From Pterobdella sp. o SKG-2022 (Eukaryota > Annelida > Clitellata > Hirudinida > Piscicolidae): 64,000 nt of DNA. The notes under the pieces were generated by a model. The model had not been told where the DNA came from. It searched no databases and saw nothing but the letters and a program-made list of their open reading frames with translations. The translations under genes and the position numbers were made by a program. Positions 43,382 through 58,300 of the stretch are shown here, piece after piece (positions within the stretch are counted from its first letter, which is position 1; each line of letters starts with the position of its first letter). The stretch covers positions 1,573,406-1,637,405 of the forward strand of contig OZ038325.1 of the NCBI GenBank assembly GCA_964035795.1, given 5' to 3'.

Positions 43382-46300
43382 CTAGAGGGCGTGAGCGAAT
43401 CTGTGGATTAATTTATCGAATTGAAGTAGGTGTATATTTGGGATTTTAATGAAAACTAAAATTTTGATTAATTTTTATCAAATTCTAGCATTCAAAAAAA
43501 CTTAAACTAACTTCCACTTTACAAACTTCCAACACAACATTTACTCAATATGAATCACTTGCTCAAAAACTCCATCAAATTAGGATCTCTCATAACCAGT
43601 TTGCATTTTAACGGGTGTATGACACACATTGTCTAAATAAAACAAGAAATATTCATATTACTTGAAAATTTCAGATAATATGCATGACTAGTTATACGAA
43701 TTGCATGTGTTGTGCCCATTACTAAAGAAAATTGTGGAACTTTTTTAAGGAAATAAAGTAGAGAACTTTAAAGTTAATTCAAACACTCGTGCAGTTTATT
43801 GCATTGGAAAAAAAAGAAAAAATCTCGAATCTTCCAAGCTCGAAATTTTTTTCTGAGAGTCCAATTGAATGCAAGTGAGAGTCCTTTCATGGTCCCACAA
43901 AAATTAAGGAATGGCCAGTTTTGATGGATTTAAAAAATAGGTCTTTAGTGATTATATATCTGAAGGAAAAAGGCTTTTTAATAAAAAAAATGAATATATT
44001 ATTTATGGTGGTGAAAATGAATTATTTATTTATTTAATATAAAAATAAAGCTAGATTAAAATAGTTTTCAAAAAATTTGGAAATTATGCTTGAAATAAAT
44101 AGAATACATTTTATATAGATGGTAATGGAAAAGCATCATAAAGTAACTTCTATAATAAAACTGGAAAATCCTTTTTTTTATAAATGAACAAAATTTGCTT
44201 TGTTGGAAAAATAAAAAAAATGCTAACACCAGAGAAAGAATAACGATAATATCCCCAAGAACAAAGATTCTCAATTTCCAAAAAAAAATTAATTATCTTT
44301 TTGACTAAAAATTTTTTTTACCAAAACCTTTGAAAGCGTTTTTAAAATTCTCGCCTTGTCATACCATTGCACTAAAAATTTTTTTTTAATGGATATATAC
44401 TCCTTTTTAATAGATTAAATAAGCCATACTTCAAACTCTTCTAATTATTTTAAAATGAAAATCAAAACTTCTATTATCTTTTGGTGAATACTTTTTAAAT
44501 TCTTGTGAGTTTAAATCAAAAAATCTCAAAGCATGTCTTTTCATTGTTTTCAGTATTATTAAGATTATTTTGACGTACTAGTGTTATTTATTATTGTTAT
44601 TATTTCATGATATTATTTCTTATTATTTTTTATACTATTATTCATTTTTTAATTATTTTTCCTTTTTCTTCAATCATTCCATCAACTTCAGCTTCTTTTT
44701 TATGGTTCTTTTTGAAGGCTTTTTGTCAAGTTGCTGAGTATTTATTTTCCAAATAAATTAAAAGCTAAATAATCTCAACGTTTTGTGAAATCCAATAATT
44801 ACTCAAAAAACAAAAAAAACGACGCAATTTAAAATAAACATTCATAAACATTAAATACTATCTTGGAATCTTCAAAAACATCAACCTAAAAACGAAGAAA
44901 AGTGCTGCGAAAGTATCTTTAAATAATCTTAAAAACAAAATTGAAAACACCAACCGTACTCATAGGTTAACTCGACTGCGGGCAAAAGTTTACCCCAGAA
45001 CAAATCTCCCAGTGTGGAAAACCTTTCGCCGGTATAAGCTGCGTGGAAGTTTATTGTTAAGTTCATACAAGGATTTTTCTTTTTTTTTTTAAATAAAAAC
45101 AATAAAAATAGTTATCGATATTTATTATGATTAACTAAGCTAGCCTATCAACAAAAACGATTTGAATCAAATACTTTTACAAAACTCCCTAATAAGAGAG
45201 GCGTTAAAAGATAAAATTTCTGAAAAGGTTCATATTCAAACAAGAATCTCATAGAATTTGTCGTTTTAGATTTCTTATGAAAAAAATAAAAGTATTTGGC
45301 GTTGGTTCTAGGACTTTTGAAAGAGTACCCCAACGCAACTTGGTACGCTTGTAATGGTATCAGCTTGAAAAGTCTCTGGACTATGATTAGGCCCAAACAC
45401 TCGTCCAACTGGGCCATGCGACCAATTGCTACTAATAATTACAACAACAAAATAATAATAATAATAATTAAAAAAAAAAATATTAAAAACAATAATAATA
45501 ACAAAAAAAATAACAATAATGATACTTGACACATTGTAAAGTCTACCCTCACAATGCACAGTAAACATTTTGATAAGTTGAACTTTTTTTGGAGCGTATA
45601 TTCCACTTGGTTATTTAGCGTTGATTTAATGAAATTCACTAGATGGCGCTGGAGATATTAATATGAGGTCAACTTTGTAAAGATTTTTTGCTGGGTAGTT
45701 TTGAGGAAGCTGCCATTGATTTTTGTGTGTTACTTTATGTTTTGAAGGAGTATATAATGAGGTTGTTATTATTTTTATATTATTATTGAGTTTACGATAG
45801 CGCAAGTAGGAGGATGGGTTGGTGTTTTCACAGGTTAGTTATAGAAATAGTTACAAAAAAACACAAAACCAGTTTTTCATCTTTTTAAAAACAAAGTTTT
45901 GCTTAGAACTTTGAAATGAATAAAAATATATTTTTGCGAATAATTCATGTGGATGGAATGAAAGGAAATGACTACAAAGATGAAAACGACATTTACAACT
46001 TCAAATATTCTACTACAAAAACTTAAATACACTTTCATCTTTTTTCCCCAACTTAATGACCCATCTGAAAAACAAGTTGGCTCAGAGGTAGAGTGTTAGA
46101 CTAATTATCTAAAGTTACCGGGTTCAATCCCGCGTGGGCCGACAATTAGCACCTGTTCCACAGTGTTTTTTCGCTACTTTAAATTTGTAGCAAGCGCTTT
46201 GATCTATAAGGAAAAGCGCTTTATAAATAGCGCATTACATTACATTACAAGTATCCAAGTTTTTTAATGAACTTTTATGAAATACGATTAAACGGTCTCT

Positions 46301-49300
46301 TTTTTTGAAGCTAACATAGAGTAGCTCTTGTGAAAACTATCAATTTCGCAAGCCAGTTAAAGACAACGTGATGGTTGAATTTTTTGTTTTTATGAAATCG
46401 GTGTATCAGGATTTCCGGAAAAGTTTATTTAAAAAAAAATTTTCAAAGAAAAGTCCTATAACAGTAATTTTCCTAATTAAGTCATTTTATTCTTAGTTAT
46501 ATATTTATTAATAGGTTAGTATACTCCTCTTGATGATGGGAGTCAACTTACAAGAATCCTCTTGTGTTAGTGAGTTAATTGAAATTTGTGACTTCAATTG
46601 TTTTTGTCTTAGGTAAACTCAGTTATTTATATTTTATGAGTTGAAAAAAATGAAAAATAATAATATCAGTATTATTGTTATTTTTTTATTTTTGCATCAA
46701 GCTCTTTATTGAAGAAGATTCGGTTGAGCGGTACGAGTTTTTTACGGTTTGAAAATATTTTGTGAATTTATTGAAGCCATTTTTTTTGAGAGTTTTGTAG
46801 CAAAAAATGAAACAATTGAAGAGTAGAGAAAAATAATGGAAAAAATGAAGAATTAGCCTTGTTTCTTTGGTGGAAGAAAGAGAAAAATGCTTTTGGATTT
46901 TAAGTTGAATGAAAAAACTGAAGTTTGCCTTAGAGAAGGATTTAATTTAAAATTGGACAAAAATGAAATTTTAATTTTGAAAATTTTTTCTGAAAAAATC
47001 TCATAAAAAATAAATAAAAAAAATGATAAAAAAAAATTTAGAATAAAAACTTATAGTTTTTAAAATCCAATTTTTTCCTTGCAGAAAACCAATATAATCA
47101 AAACGTTGAACAGAAAATTAAGTCAAAAAAAAATAAAAATCAGATATCTAAATTTTGACATGATGCAAAAAAAAATTGATAAGAAAATACTCTTGGAAAA
47201 ATCTAAATTTGAGTGACAGATAAACATTAACAAAGAAATCCGTGATGATGTCACAAAAAGCTTTAAAAGGGTTATTTTCGTGAGTGGTTGATGACATGGA
47301 AATATAATTGACACAAAAACAGATTTTGAGAAGTATTTAAAAATCCATTAAAAAATAAAAAAAAAGCACTATAAAAAAATAATATTATAATTATTTTTGT
47401 GATTGCTCAAATTATTCCATTTTGTCGAAATTGTTACGATTTTCATCCTGCCTGATAGAGTTATTATTGCCAGTAGTTGTTGTTTTCTGGTATTTCTTTG
47501 CACCAACCTTTTAAAAATTGCTGTTATAATCAATAAAAACAAATGAAGTTTAAAAAAAATTTTAAGAAAACCAACAAAACTATTTCATTTTTTTATTTCT
47601 ACAATACAAAAACTATGAAAAAATTTCAGTTAAATTTTGTATCTACAGTAAAGCATGCTATGGATGAGATTCAAGGATGCAGAAGTGTACAATCCATCTT
47701 ATTATTTACCCAATTATTTCTCAAAAAAATTGAAAAATAATACCATGCCTGCAACAAAACATCATATGGTGAAATTTTCTCATATCATATTTTAATAAAT
47801 TTAACTAATTATAAAAAGTTTTTACTCAAAATAATTATATTATTATTATTTGTAGAGCGCGCAATTTGCAAACTAGGTTTGCTGCAGAGGCGCTTAAAAA
47901 AACTAGGAAGTACGGCTATAAAGATGCGTTTTTAAACGCTTGTGAAAATGTTAGAGAAAAAGAGAAAGAAGCAGATTAAATGGAGGAGAATCCCATAAAA
48001 GAGGTTCAAGGAACTTTCATGCGGAGCTTTCGGAGACTGGATATTTGTCTCTCAAATTTCTAATTATTTTTACACGAACTCAATAAAAATTCTGATTCAG
48101 TTTGAAACTAATTTATTTTTACAACGATTTCTCAACTTTTTCCTAGAAAACCGTGATCGATCTTTTTGTTTTTCTTATAAAACATTAGACCAAATATTTT
48201 CTTTCTTCTCTTTTAGGACATTAATATCAAAAAAGCGCTATAAAAATACAAATAATTGTTGGAGTTAGGAGGTTTATAAACCGAGCGGGGTATTTATTTA
48301 TTTTTTCATAACTCAATAGTGATATAATTATCTATTTGATTCCATTCATCTAGCGCTCTCTTACAAAAATCAAGATTTTGAAAGAATATATTAATTTACA
48401 GATTTAACATATTAATTTCCAGTGTAGCATCTCAAGTTCTCAAGTCCTGAAAAACAATGTTTTTTTTGTTTTAGTAGTCCAGTGCAAAGAAGTATAATTT
48501 GGCATTTGAATAATTCAATGTAGTTTAATAAGGAAAATTTAGAAAGTATATTTATAACTCATGTTCGGAACCAGAGAGGTTTTCTGCAACAGTTTTTTAA
48601 AATGAATAGGAGTAGATAAAAAGCAATCATTATATAGTAATTCAAACAAAAAAGCTTCGGTTTAACATACTGAAGAAAAGAAAAAAAAAAAAATAATAAA
48701 AATTAATAATAAAAAAATACATAATGAAGCTAATTTCGATGAAAAATACTTTTGAAGCCCTCAAAGCATTTAAAAAAAACGCTAATAAAGAAAAAAAAAT
48801 AGCATCTCTCAACATCAACCAAAACATCTCAGTGTAAAACATTTAACCGATAATTTTCAAATGATGTCATAATTATATTCAAACTTAATCATTATATATA
48901 GCTCGTATTTTAAAAAAATTCATTTAATTTACTCAAGCAATTTAACAACAGCAAAAAAACAAAAAAATATCAAAAAAATCAAAATAAGAAATGAGTTTAT
49001 AGTTTGAAAACCTAATAAAAACTAAATAAATATTTAGCTGTCAGACAAAACCAATATATTTTTTACTTCGCCTGCCTTGACTTTCACATTTATTAAATGA
49101 TGCACCCTTTCCACTAGTGTTTTTACCATCTTTTTCTCCCCATTTTTATAATTTTTTATGTTTTATTTATATTTTAAAATTCAATTTCTTTTCGGAAGTA
49201 TTTATTTTTTTATCGTACTTACTTCAGTTTTAATATATTTTTAAAATATTTAGTCAAAATATTGAGAATGTACAATTTTCACGTAAAAAAAATTTAAAAA

Positions 49301-52300
49301 TAACTGTTTCCAGTATAATAATAATAATTATTTTAAAAATTAAAAAGATAATGAGAATAATAATAATTATAAAATCAACAAAAACAACAATAATAATATT
49401 AATGATATGAACTTACGATGGAGACTGTTGATACTTCTCTGCATCTGGTCCTCCTCCATCCTCACACCCTCACCACTGTTTCAATCGATTTGTTTTTATA
49501 ATTATGATTTTTATTATCCAGTTTTTGTTATTCTTTTTATTTTTATTTCACAATTCTCTGTGAAAATCTCTCCCGCTTTTAAGAATTTCCAGTTTTTAGG
49601 CCTTCCGAAGCGTATTTGTTTTGTGAATAGCACGTTATATAAATTTCACTATTACTTCTGAAAATAGGCAAAATAGCGTTATCTAACCACTAATTAACAT
49701 TTTGCATCACATTAATAAAACCAACTGCTGCTTCTAGCATGATTGACAGAAGTTACCGATGTTATTTGGAATTAATTAATCATACCAGCACAAACTGATC
49801 TCCAACTTAAAAACTCGTTCTCATACTTTGGCAATTTGCCAAGTCTATTGATTGAAACTTAGTTGGAATTTTTCGTATCTCTTGGTGCAATCCATAAAAA
49901 GCTTCCATTTCTTTTTACCAGAGTCATTCCACTTTTTTTTGAAAAAATTAAATAGGAAAAAAAATTTAAAATAATACATGTTTTATTTCAAAACTACAAA
50001 ACGAATTTAAATAACTTGAAATAAACCACAAAATTTCACGAGAAGTTTTTTTAAATATATTTAAAACACCATCATCACCCCCTCTCCATCACCCCTCTTA
50101 CCACCACCATCATCATCACCCCCATTATCCCCCTCATCTTCATCCCTTCTCCATCACCACTCATACCACCACCATCATCATCATTATCGCTACCACCGTC
50201 ATCATCACCATCACTTCTTTAAATCTAAATCTAACGTTGCTTTCACAACATAAAAATTTCTAAACTCCAAATAATCCTATCAAAAACCTAGTTCTGATAA
50301 TCCATATAAGTTGATTGCATACCTTTTGGATTCCAGTAAATATTTTAACAATTAATTTTATCTCATCATTCATCGATTATTATGGCTCCCATCGAGTTGC
50401 GCGCTGTAAAACCTATCAATTTTTTTCTTATTTTTTGGCAATTAAAACCGCAGTTAGGGCCGACCTAATGGTTGATTTAATAAATAAAAAAGTTAAAATA
50501 GTATGGTGTGCTTGTTGGATGGGAAGAGGAGAAGCATAAAAAAACCAAAATAGATTCTTTTATTTGGTGTTTTTCTCAATTCAATTATTATTCAATGAGG
50601 TTAGTGTTATTTAACTCATTTTTCTTATCATGAATTTTAACTAGGTTTATTATATAATTTACTATTGAGAAATGATATATATGAAAATAGATAAAAAATC
50701 AAAATACTGCTATAAGTGAAAATTTTAAAAAATTGAAATTGATGATATTCATAAAATTAAGGACAACGAACCAAAACTATGAAGAGCTAAGACCAAAAAC
50801 ACTTAGTTCTTCATAGTTTTGGTTGGTATAAGACCAAAAACACTTACGTCATTAACAGTTAAAAATTTTTAGAATTAAAGTTAATTATATAGAAAAATGA
50901 GAAAAAATTATGATGAACAATAATATAATAGTGGAAAACTTTTAAAAAACGAGGCGGGGTTGAAAAAGATTCTAAAGACTTGTAGTTCTAGCATTAAAAA
51001 AGTGAAAAAGAGGAATAAAAAGGAATAGGATACAGCATAATGTGAAAATATATGAAAATAGTTATAAAGAAAAACTATAAATTAAAACAAGGGAATAAGC
51101 AATTTAATATAAAGTCAATGAAAGAAAAAAATTAATTTAAAAAAAAAAAAAAATAAAAATATAAATGGAAAAAAAGTACCAAATACAATAAAAAAAATCA
51201 AAAAATAACCTTTGACCTATACAAAACCATTGAAATAAAAGATAAAAAATAAAAGCAAAGTCTCATACCATTGCATAAATCTGTGGTCGCAGTGGCCAGC
51301 AAAAAGCCAATAATTATCAAAAAAGCAACGCCAAGCACCAATAAACAAACCTCCAAATAAAGCGAGTTAAAAAGCTAGCTTTTCACTGTATAAAACTTCG
51401 TTTGGAACGATATTATGAGAAGTTAGAATCGATACCAAAGGATTTTTAAAATGATTCTGTTTAATTGTGTGTGTTTTGGATACAAAACTTGATGTTTGAA
51501 TGGAAATGATGGAAATTTTTGAGCGTTGTGTTTTCAATTCGATTTCATAAAACATCGACCTGAGAGACCTATTTATTGCGCAACCGAAACCCAAGTTAAA
51601 GACGACCCAAAGAGATTTGCAGTGCATGATAAATATCAAAACAAAGTGTTTATTCGATGAATCTAATTTCTCGAAAACTCTTATCCATTGTCAACAAAAT
51701 AAAAAAGAACTTCAAAATCTGTACAAATATTAAATTCAAGCTAGTTAGGAAGTTTGCCAATAGATCAATGGAGGTTTTAATCGATTTCTGGCGTTGAGCA
51801 AGGTAGATTAGGTAGATGAACGATTGGATTTTGTTTTTTTATATTATTTTTTTTTTCTTATCGTTATTTTTTTTTTCGGTTGAGGTTTTTTTGTGTTCTT
51901 ATATGTTATTTTTTTTGCTTCTGTGTTTATTCAATTTTTTGTGTTTTGAGTTCCTTAGTTTTGCTAATTACTCCCATTTTTTTGTTATTAGGTGGATATA
52001 TATTAAATTATGTACTGTGTTTTTTGGTGTTGGTAGTTCGTTTTTATTTTCAATTTTTTGAAATATACATTCTTTCATTAGAATTATTTTATTAATATTA
52101 TCCAAAATACTATTCATTATTGAAGATATCAGATTATTTTAAAAAATATAGTTTTGCACTCCACCCCAGTAACAGGTTAAAATCAACTACTCCTCCATCA
52201 TCGGCCAAAAAAAATAATTATTTACTTCAAATAAGTTTTTAAATTATTTTTAGAACTTTTACAAGATGGAGGTATGTTTTAAACAAAACATTTGTCCAAA

Positions 52301-55300
52301 CTTCAGCTCTGATACTATGGTAGAACCACCAATACAAACGAATTCGATGATCACAAAATAATAAGAATTAATGAATAATATGTGAAACGAAAAAAATTCT
52401 GGTAAAAATTAAAAAATAATTGTTACAATAACTGATAAAAAACTAGATAAAACACATGAAAACTAAAAAAAATAAATAAAATGGTGAAAGAAGAAGGACA
52501 CGTAAACGTCAGTTAATTTAGTCACACTGAAATTTCTTTTTTTGAATACACATAACACAGAATCACTTAAACAGCTTGGTCAGTTCAAATGCTTTTAACA
52601 TTATTGCAATAGGTTGTCAAAGCAACAAAAAAGGTATTATTTCAAAAGAATTTAGCTTTTATTGTTTAAAGAACTTATCGAAAGTTATAGCTTTTTTTGT
52701 TTTAATATAGGAGTCCAAAAAACTTCATGGGATCAAAAAATAGTTTTAAAATTTCTTATTTGAAATAAATTTAAGCCTTTAAAAAAAACGAAATTGTCCA
52801 GAAATCCAATTTGTCCCCCTTACCAAACCATACATATAAACTTTGATATGTTTTTCAAAGATTTGTGAGCACCTTGTTATTTCAAATTTTTGTTTTTATT
52901 TGTAGAAAAATGAGGGTTTTAAAGATACGCTTATTACAGTGAAAAAAAGGTAAAATTTTCAGAAAATTCAATTTCTCGTAATCTCTTGTTTTACAGTAAA
53001 AATACATTTGGAACGTTTACAAAACATTTAAAGTCATTTAATTTACAATATTTTCAAGAATTTGATTACAACACATTTACAACGTTTACAATTACAACAC
53101 ATTTACAACGTTTACAATTACAACACATTCACAACGTTTACAATTACAACACATTTACAACGTTTACAATTACAACACATTTACAACGTTTACAATTACA
53201 ACACATTTACAACGTTTACAATTACAACACATTTACAACGTTTACAATTACAACACATTCACAACGTTTACAATTACAACACATTTACAACGTTTACAAT
53301 TACAACACATTTACAACGTTTACAATTACAACACATTTACAATAACAAAACATTCATGAAAAATTTAATTACAAACAATGGATTAAAAAACTTACAACCA
53401 TTGTTTTCACAATACAAATACTACCATTATAAATGCAATACAATTACAAAAGTTTTGTATCCACCATTGGAAGTAAGAAAGATTTACACCAGGAAGAATA
53501 AACATACATTATTGAACAACGAAGAAAAGTCATCTTAACAAAACGAATGGATAGGTTCAGAGATATTGTAGTGGTGATGGTGTGATGGTGGGTAGAGGTG
53601 ATGGTGCTTATGTCAGTGTGGTTAGTGGTGATGATGAGGTGGTGGTTAAAAAGCGATTTGGTGAGGGTTGAGATAATGTAGACAGAATCAGAGTGGTTTG
53701 GTCATGTGATGATGGTGATGCTGAAATGATGATGGTGTAGTTGAAAAGTTGTGTAAAGATGAATATGATGTTATGTTGGCTGAAAGATGATGGTGGCGTA
53801 AAATATCTCAAAATGGTTGGATGAAAATGAAAGTGCTAAGAATGGTGATGATGGTGAAGCTGACACAAAGGTGAGAAATAGAGTTACTGATGAGAGTGGA
53901 GTAAATGAATTAGGACGATTTTTTGAGGAAAGCGTGAAAGTTTTGTAAAGGCAGAATTTTTGTTTTAATAGAGACGTAACTAAATGAAAAAAAAAAATAA
54001 ATAGAATAATAAAAAAAATAAATAGAATAATAAAAAAAATAAATAGAATAATAAAAAAAATAAATAGAATAATAAAAAAAATAAATAGAATAATAAAAAA
54101 AATAAATAGAATAATAAAAAAAATAAATAGAATAATAAAAAAAAAATACGCTATGAATCACTAATAATCACGATTAGGATAATTGTAGAGACGCTGAAGA
54201 GAGAAATATTTAGAAAAAAAATTAAATAAACAACAACTCAAACAATAGAACCAACCCACCAACACAACTATTGACCTCTCTTAACCACCCATCTTATCCA
54301 GTTAACCAACTCCACATAATCATCAACTCGCCCCACACATCCATCCATTCACTCCAAACAACCACTCACCTATCCAATCAACCAATCAAAACAGTCAACA
54401 AAAAAATCTCAAATGATGACGTAAGATTAATATTGGTGAAATTTGTTGTTATATTAAAAACTCTCTCATTATTCACTAGTGCGGATTGTAACTTTTACAT
54501 GACATCATCAACTATCGGACCAGTTTCATTTGTTATTATCATTCATTATTATTTTTATTATTTGGATTTTTTCAAATATTATTATCATTATTTTTATTTT
54601 TATTAATATTACTAATAACAATATTATTACTACTTTGACAAATTTTTTTCGATATTTATTTTTTCTTATTATTATTTTTTTTTATCATTGATTTTTTTTT
54701 CTTTATTGATTTTTTTGCTAATAAGGTGGTTCCATTAATATTTATAGTGCTATGACTATTTGAATATGCTTTGCTAGATATATTTATTTGAAAAAAAGTG
54801 AATAATCATAAATATGAAAATTTTAATATAAATAAAAATGTTTCAAAACCTTACAAAAAATACAGTGCTGTACCAAGGCAACGAGCGCATCGGAAGTTAA
54901 AATCCGAAGTTAGAGGCCCTTTTATGCCGCTGCATTTCTTGTGTACCCGTTGCCTGCAGCCTCCACACTGAATAGCATTTCTACCCACACCTGCTTGGCA
55001 TACAGCACAAGGATACTTTCCAGATTTTCTCAACACATCAAGGTTCGAACCAGAAACCATTAGCTTTGTCTTACCCATATTCACCCTCAACCCCTTTTTC
55101 TCCATCTCCGAGCTCTATGTTCTCAACCGCCGTTCCCACACTTGGGCAGTTTGCCTTGCCGTTGTCAATAAATAATGATCCTCCGCCAAGCCAAATGACA
55201 ACGATACCAGGATATCAGTTTGTCGATACCTGTTACCGAAGTCTACTGTTATTCAGGTTATAACAAGAAAGCAGTCTCAAATTGGAGACGCTGTCTTCGG

Positions 55301-55327
55301 TGCAGTTTAACGTCATGCCCAGGACGC

Positions 55328-55370
<43 letters not shown>

Positions 55371-58300
55371 TCACTCGGATTGTTTCCATTCATCTTTTGA
55401 TGCTTCATTTTGTTTTGTTAGCTCAAGGCATTTTGGTATTTTCACTTTTCTTTTCTAAAAATTTTTTGACTTTTATGTTTTTAAAATATTTTTATTATTA
55501 TTGTTGTAATTGATATTATTTTTGTTATTTTTATGATTTTATTATCATTATTTTTTGATTATTATTTCTTTTTGAATGGTTATTATTATTGTTATGATTC
55601 TCAGTATCAAATGGACATCGTTAGACTTCAAAAGAGACCACCATCACAAGCATTTGCAAAGTGTTGTGGGAAGAAAAAAAAAATTGAGAAAAATGGTGGA
55701 AAATCAAGAAAAACAAGAAAAATAAAAAAATTGGAAAAAAAAGATAAAAACAAAAAACAAAATGCAAAATTAATAAAAGAAACCAAATCAAAAAAATAAA
55801 TTTGATGAAACAACTCAAACAAATGATATAAACGAAATAGATGGAAATGATACGATAAAACAAAACAACAAAAATAATAAAAATAAATGAAAAATAACAA
55901 CAAAAATAATAAAAATAAAAGAAATTATAAATTAATATGAGCTTACTCATTTCTTATGAATTGGATCATTGGTCGCAGCAATTCAAAGTATGCTTCTTGT
56001 TGATTATTATTGTTGTTATTATTATTGTTGTTGTGATTATTATAATTTTCACCGATACTTTTTCTGTTTTTTGTTTTTCTATTTTTATTATTTATGTTGT
56101 TATTATTGTTGTTGTTGATATAATTTTTGATTTCATTAATTTTGCTCATTCTATTATTATTATGTTTTATATGACTCACATTGATAACTTTATTATTATT
56201 GTGGTTATTATTGGTATTATTATTATTATTCTTATTATTCTGTTTGTTGAGACCATTACTATTAATTTTATCTGCGTTGATGTAGAATCTTGACTTTTTA
56301 AAAAGGAAACTCATAGAAAGGATTTTATCTTTTTTTGATTTTCTATTATGATATTTTTCTATTGCGCTATTATCATTACTTCTTTTATTATTATTATTAT
56401 TTTGATGTTTTGTCTTTGTTTTATCATGATTGTTTTGTTGTTCTGTTTCTGATTTATTATCATTTTTATGTTGTTTTGTTTTTATTTTTTTATTGATATT
56501 GTTATGTTTTTTTGACTCGCTAACGTTCTTTTTATCGTGATAAGTATCTTTCGTGTGCTCGATGCAGTTGCGGGAAGCTGAATTATTCGAACTCTGTTGT
56601 TTTTCCAGTTCTTTTTTTTGTTTTTGATTTGTTTTTTGATAATTTTGTTTTTCCTTTTGAAGTTGTTTTTGTTGTTGGTGTTGATTTTCTTGATGATGTA
56701 GTTGTTTTATTTCTTGATGTTTCACACTTGTTCTCAAATTCCTTCTCTTTTTTCTGTTCTTCTGCTTTTGTTGATGAATACTTTGTCGTTGTTGATACTC
56801 AAACCCTTGTTTTTGTTGTTGTTGTTGTTGAAACTCACCTCCATTTTGTTGCTTCTGTTGTTTTTGTTGAATCTCAAGTTCTTCCCGATCCTGTTGTTGT
56901 TCAGAATACCCATACCTTCGTTGTTGTTGGGGCAGTCTGAAAGACCCATGGTCCACAGGTTGTAAGGTAGAAGGGTTGAAGAGGAGTTGGAGAGCAGATG
57001 TGGGTCTGAAGGCTGTCTTCCCCTGGAATGCTTGGTCCGGGTGGAATCTGTGAGAGTCACCAAGGGTTTGCTGGGTAGTCATTCATAAATTTCTCACGTT
57101 ACTTTGTATTATATTGTTTTTATCAATATTACCTTTATTTTTTTTATATACACAAAAGTATTTATTTTCCAACTGTACATAAATTCTCTCATTTCCTCCC
57201 ACTTTATTTATTTCTTCTACTTTTAAAAAGCTTTATTCAGAATAAATTTTCATTGAAATCAATTTATTTTGAATAATACTGCTTTTAGTACCACTAGGAG
57301 TAAACTAATAGCAATTTTCTGGGATAAATGCCCTCTGATTTATCTGCCTGTATGAAAGACAGCATAAAGCTGTTTCGGATTAAAAATAACCTCTTCATCT
57401 TTTCATGATTTTGTTATATTTATTTTCAATCGTTTTTTAATTACTATTATTATTTTTTATTTTTTAAATTATTTTTTTAACATTAATTTTTTATTTAAAT
57501 ATTTTTTATCCATTTTTCTATCCCTATATTTTTCACTATTTTTTGAATTTTGGTAAATGTTGTTTTAAACTTTTTCTATGTTTCAAGTTTTGCTCACAAA
57601 GGAACAATGATAATGACATTCAAAACCTTATCTCTCATTATGGCAGCGCTTCGTTATGAATTTTTTACACAAAAAAAAATTCAACTTAATTTCAAAATAA
57701 AAAATTTTTACGCTAAACTGAAGAAACATTTGTAGTTTTGCTATCAAAAATGCTCCATAAAATCAATCTTCTCTGCGTGCAGATTTTAAAGAAGCGATAT
57801 TGTGTCAAATCAAAGAAACAAAATTAAAAACGGACCCGAGACTACTTCACGTTTTATTGCAAGTCTCAATACTTTTTGTATAATTCTAACTTCAAGCTAC
57901 CTGGTTACACAACTTATACTGTAAATATTGTTCGTAATACAATTGTGAATATTATAAATAATAATAATATCCATATTAGATTATACTGCTGTAGGAGTCC
58001 CAGTAGCTGGGGTATACAGCAGTCGGCTAATGAAAGCCATTTTTAGTTGGGACAAAGTTTTCATAGAACTGCCAGTCCAAGCTCATTATATATTAATATA
58101 TGATATTACGATAAATTATATTTTAATATCATAAAATTGTTTTTTATTTTTTTTCAAGTTGTTATTTATTTAAAGGAAATATAATTATGAATCAAAATTC
58201 AATAACTACGTTCAAAACCCTTCAATAATCCGGAATAAGCTTCACAAAGCATTAAAACTGCGTTGAAGAATTTGTAGCATAGAGGTTTTTATCGCCTTTC

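Larger units (their letters stand above)
45639..49416 (-). other. Intron E-F of the neuroligin-like gene
   Basis: 3.8 kb of AT-rich sequence with a SINE at 46077-46249 and a possible further repeat at 47.86-48.05 kb. No exon found. Confidence 0.5.
49476..55946 (-). other. Large intron D-E of the neuroligin-like gene
   Basis: 6.5 kb holding a PHD-type retroelement fragment, two minisatellites, an AT run and a hydrophobic ORF at 51.25-51.37 kb. I see no further exon that fits phase. Confidence 0.5.

Noticed and set aside
45148..45440. ORF with MAQLDECLGLIIVQRLFKLI and NAKYFYFFHKK, resembling an esterase YFYAFYHH segment
   Set aside because: Exons F and G join directly in phase 0 and read through the family motif without it. 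Inclusion in phase 0 gives a stop. Probably chance or a relic.
51258..51370. Hydrophobic ORF (LVLGVAFLIIIGFLLATATT) followed by a strong donor ATG|GTATGAG
   Set aside because: Looks like a transmembrane exon, but its phase does not fit exon D or exon E of the neuroligin-like gene, which already join in phase, and two frames are open there. Could be an exon of an alternative form. Not supported.
52986..53538. Two overlapping plus-strand ORFs of repeated TFTITTHLQRLQL-type sequence
   Set aside because: Translation of the 26-bp minisatellite. No start context, splice sites or family similarity.
53064..54143. CRISPR-like array
   Set aside because: Tandem units directly abut with no unique spacers, and the DNA is eukaryotic with spliceosomal introns.
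53910..54161. Minus-strand ORF of repeated YSIYFFY heptads
   Set aside because: Translation of a 21-bp tandem repeat.
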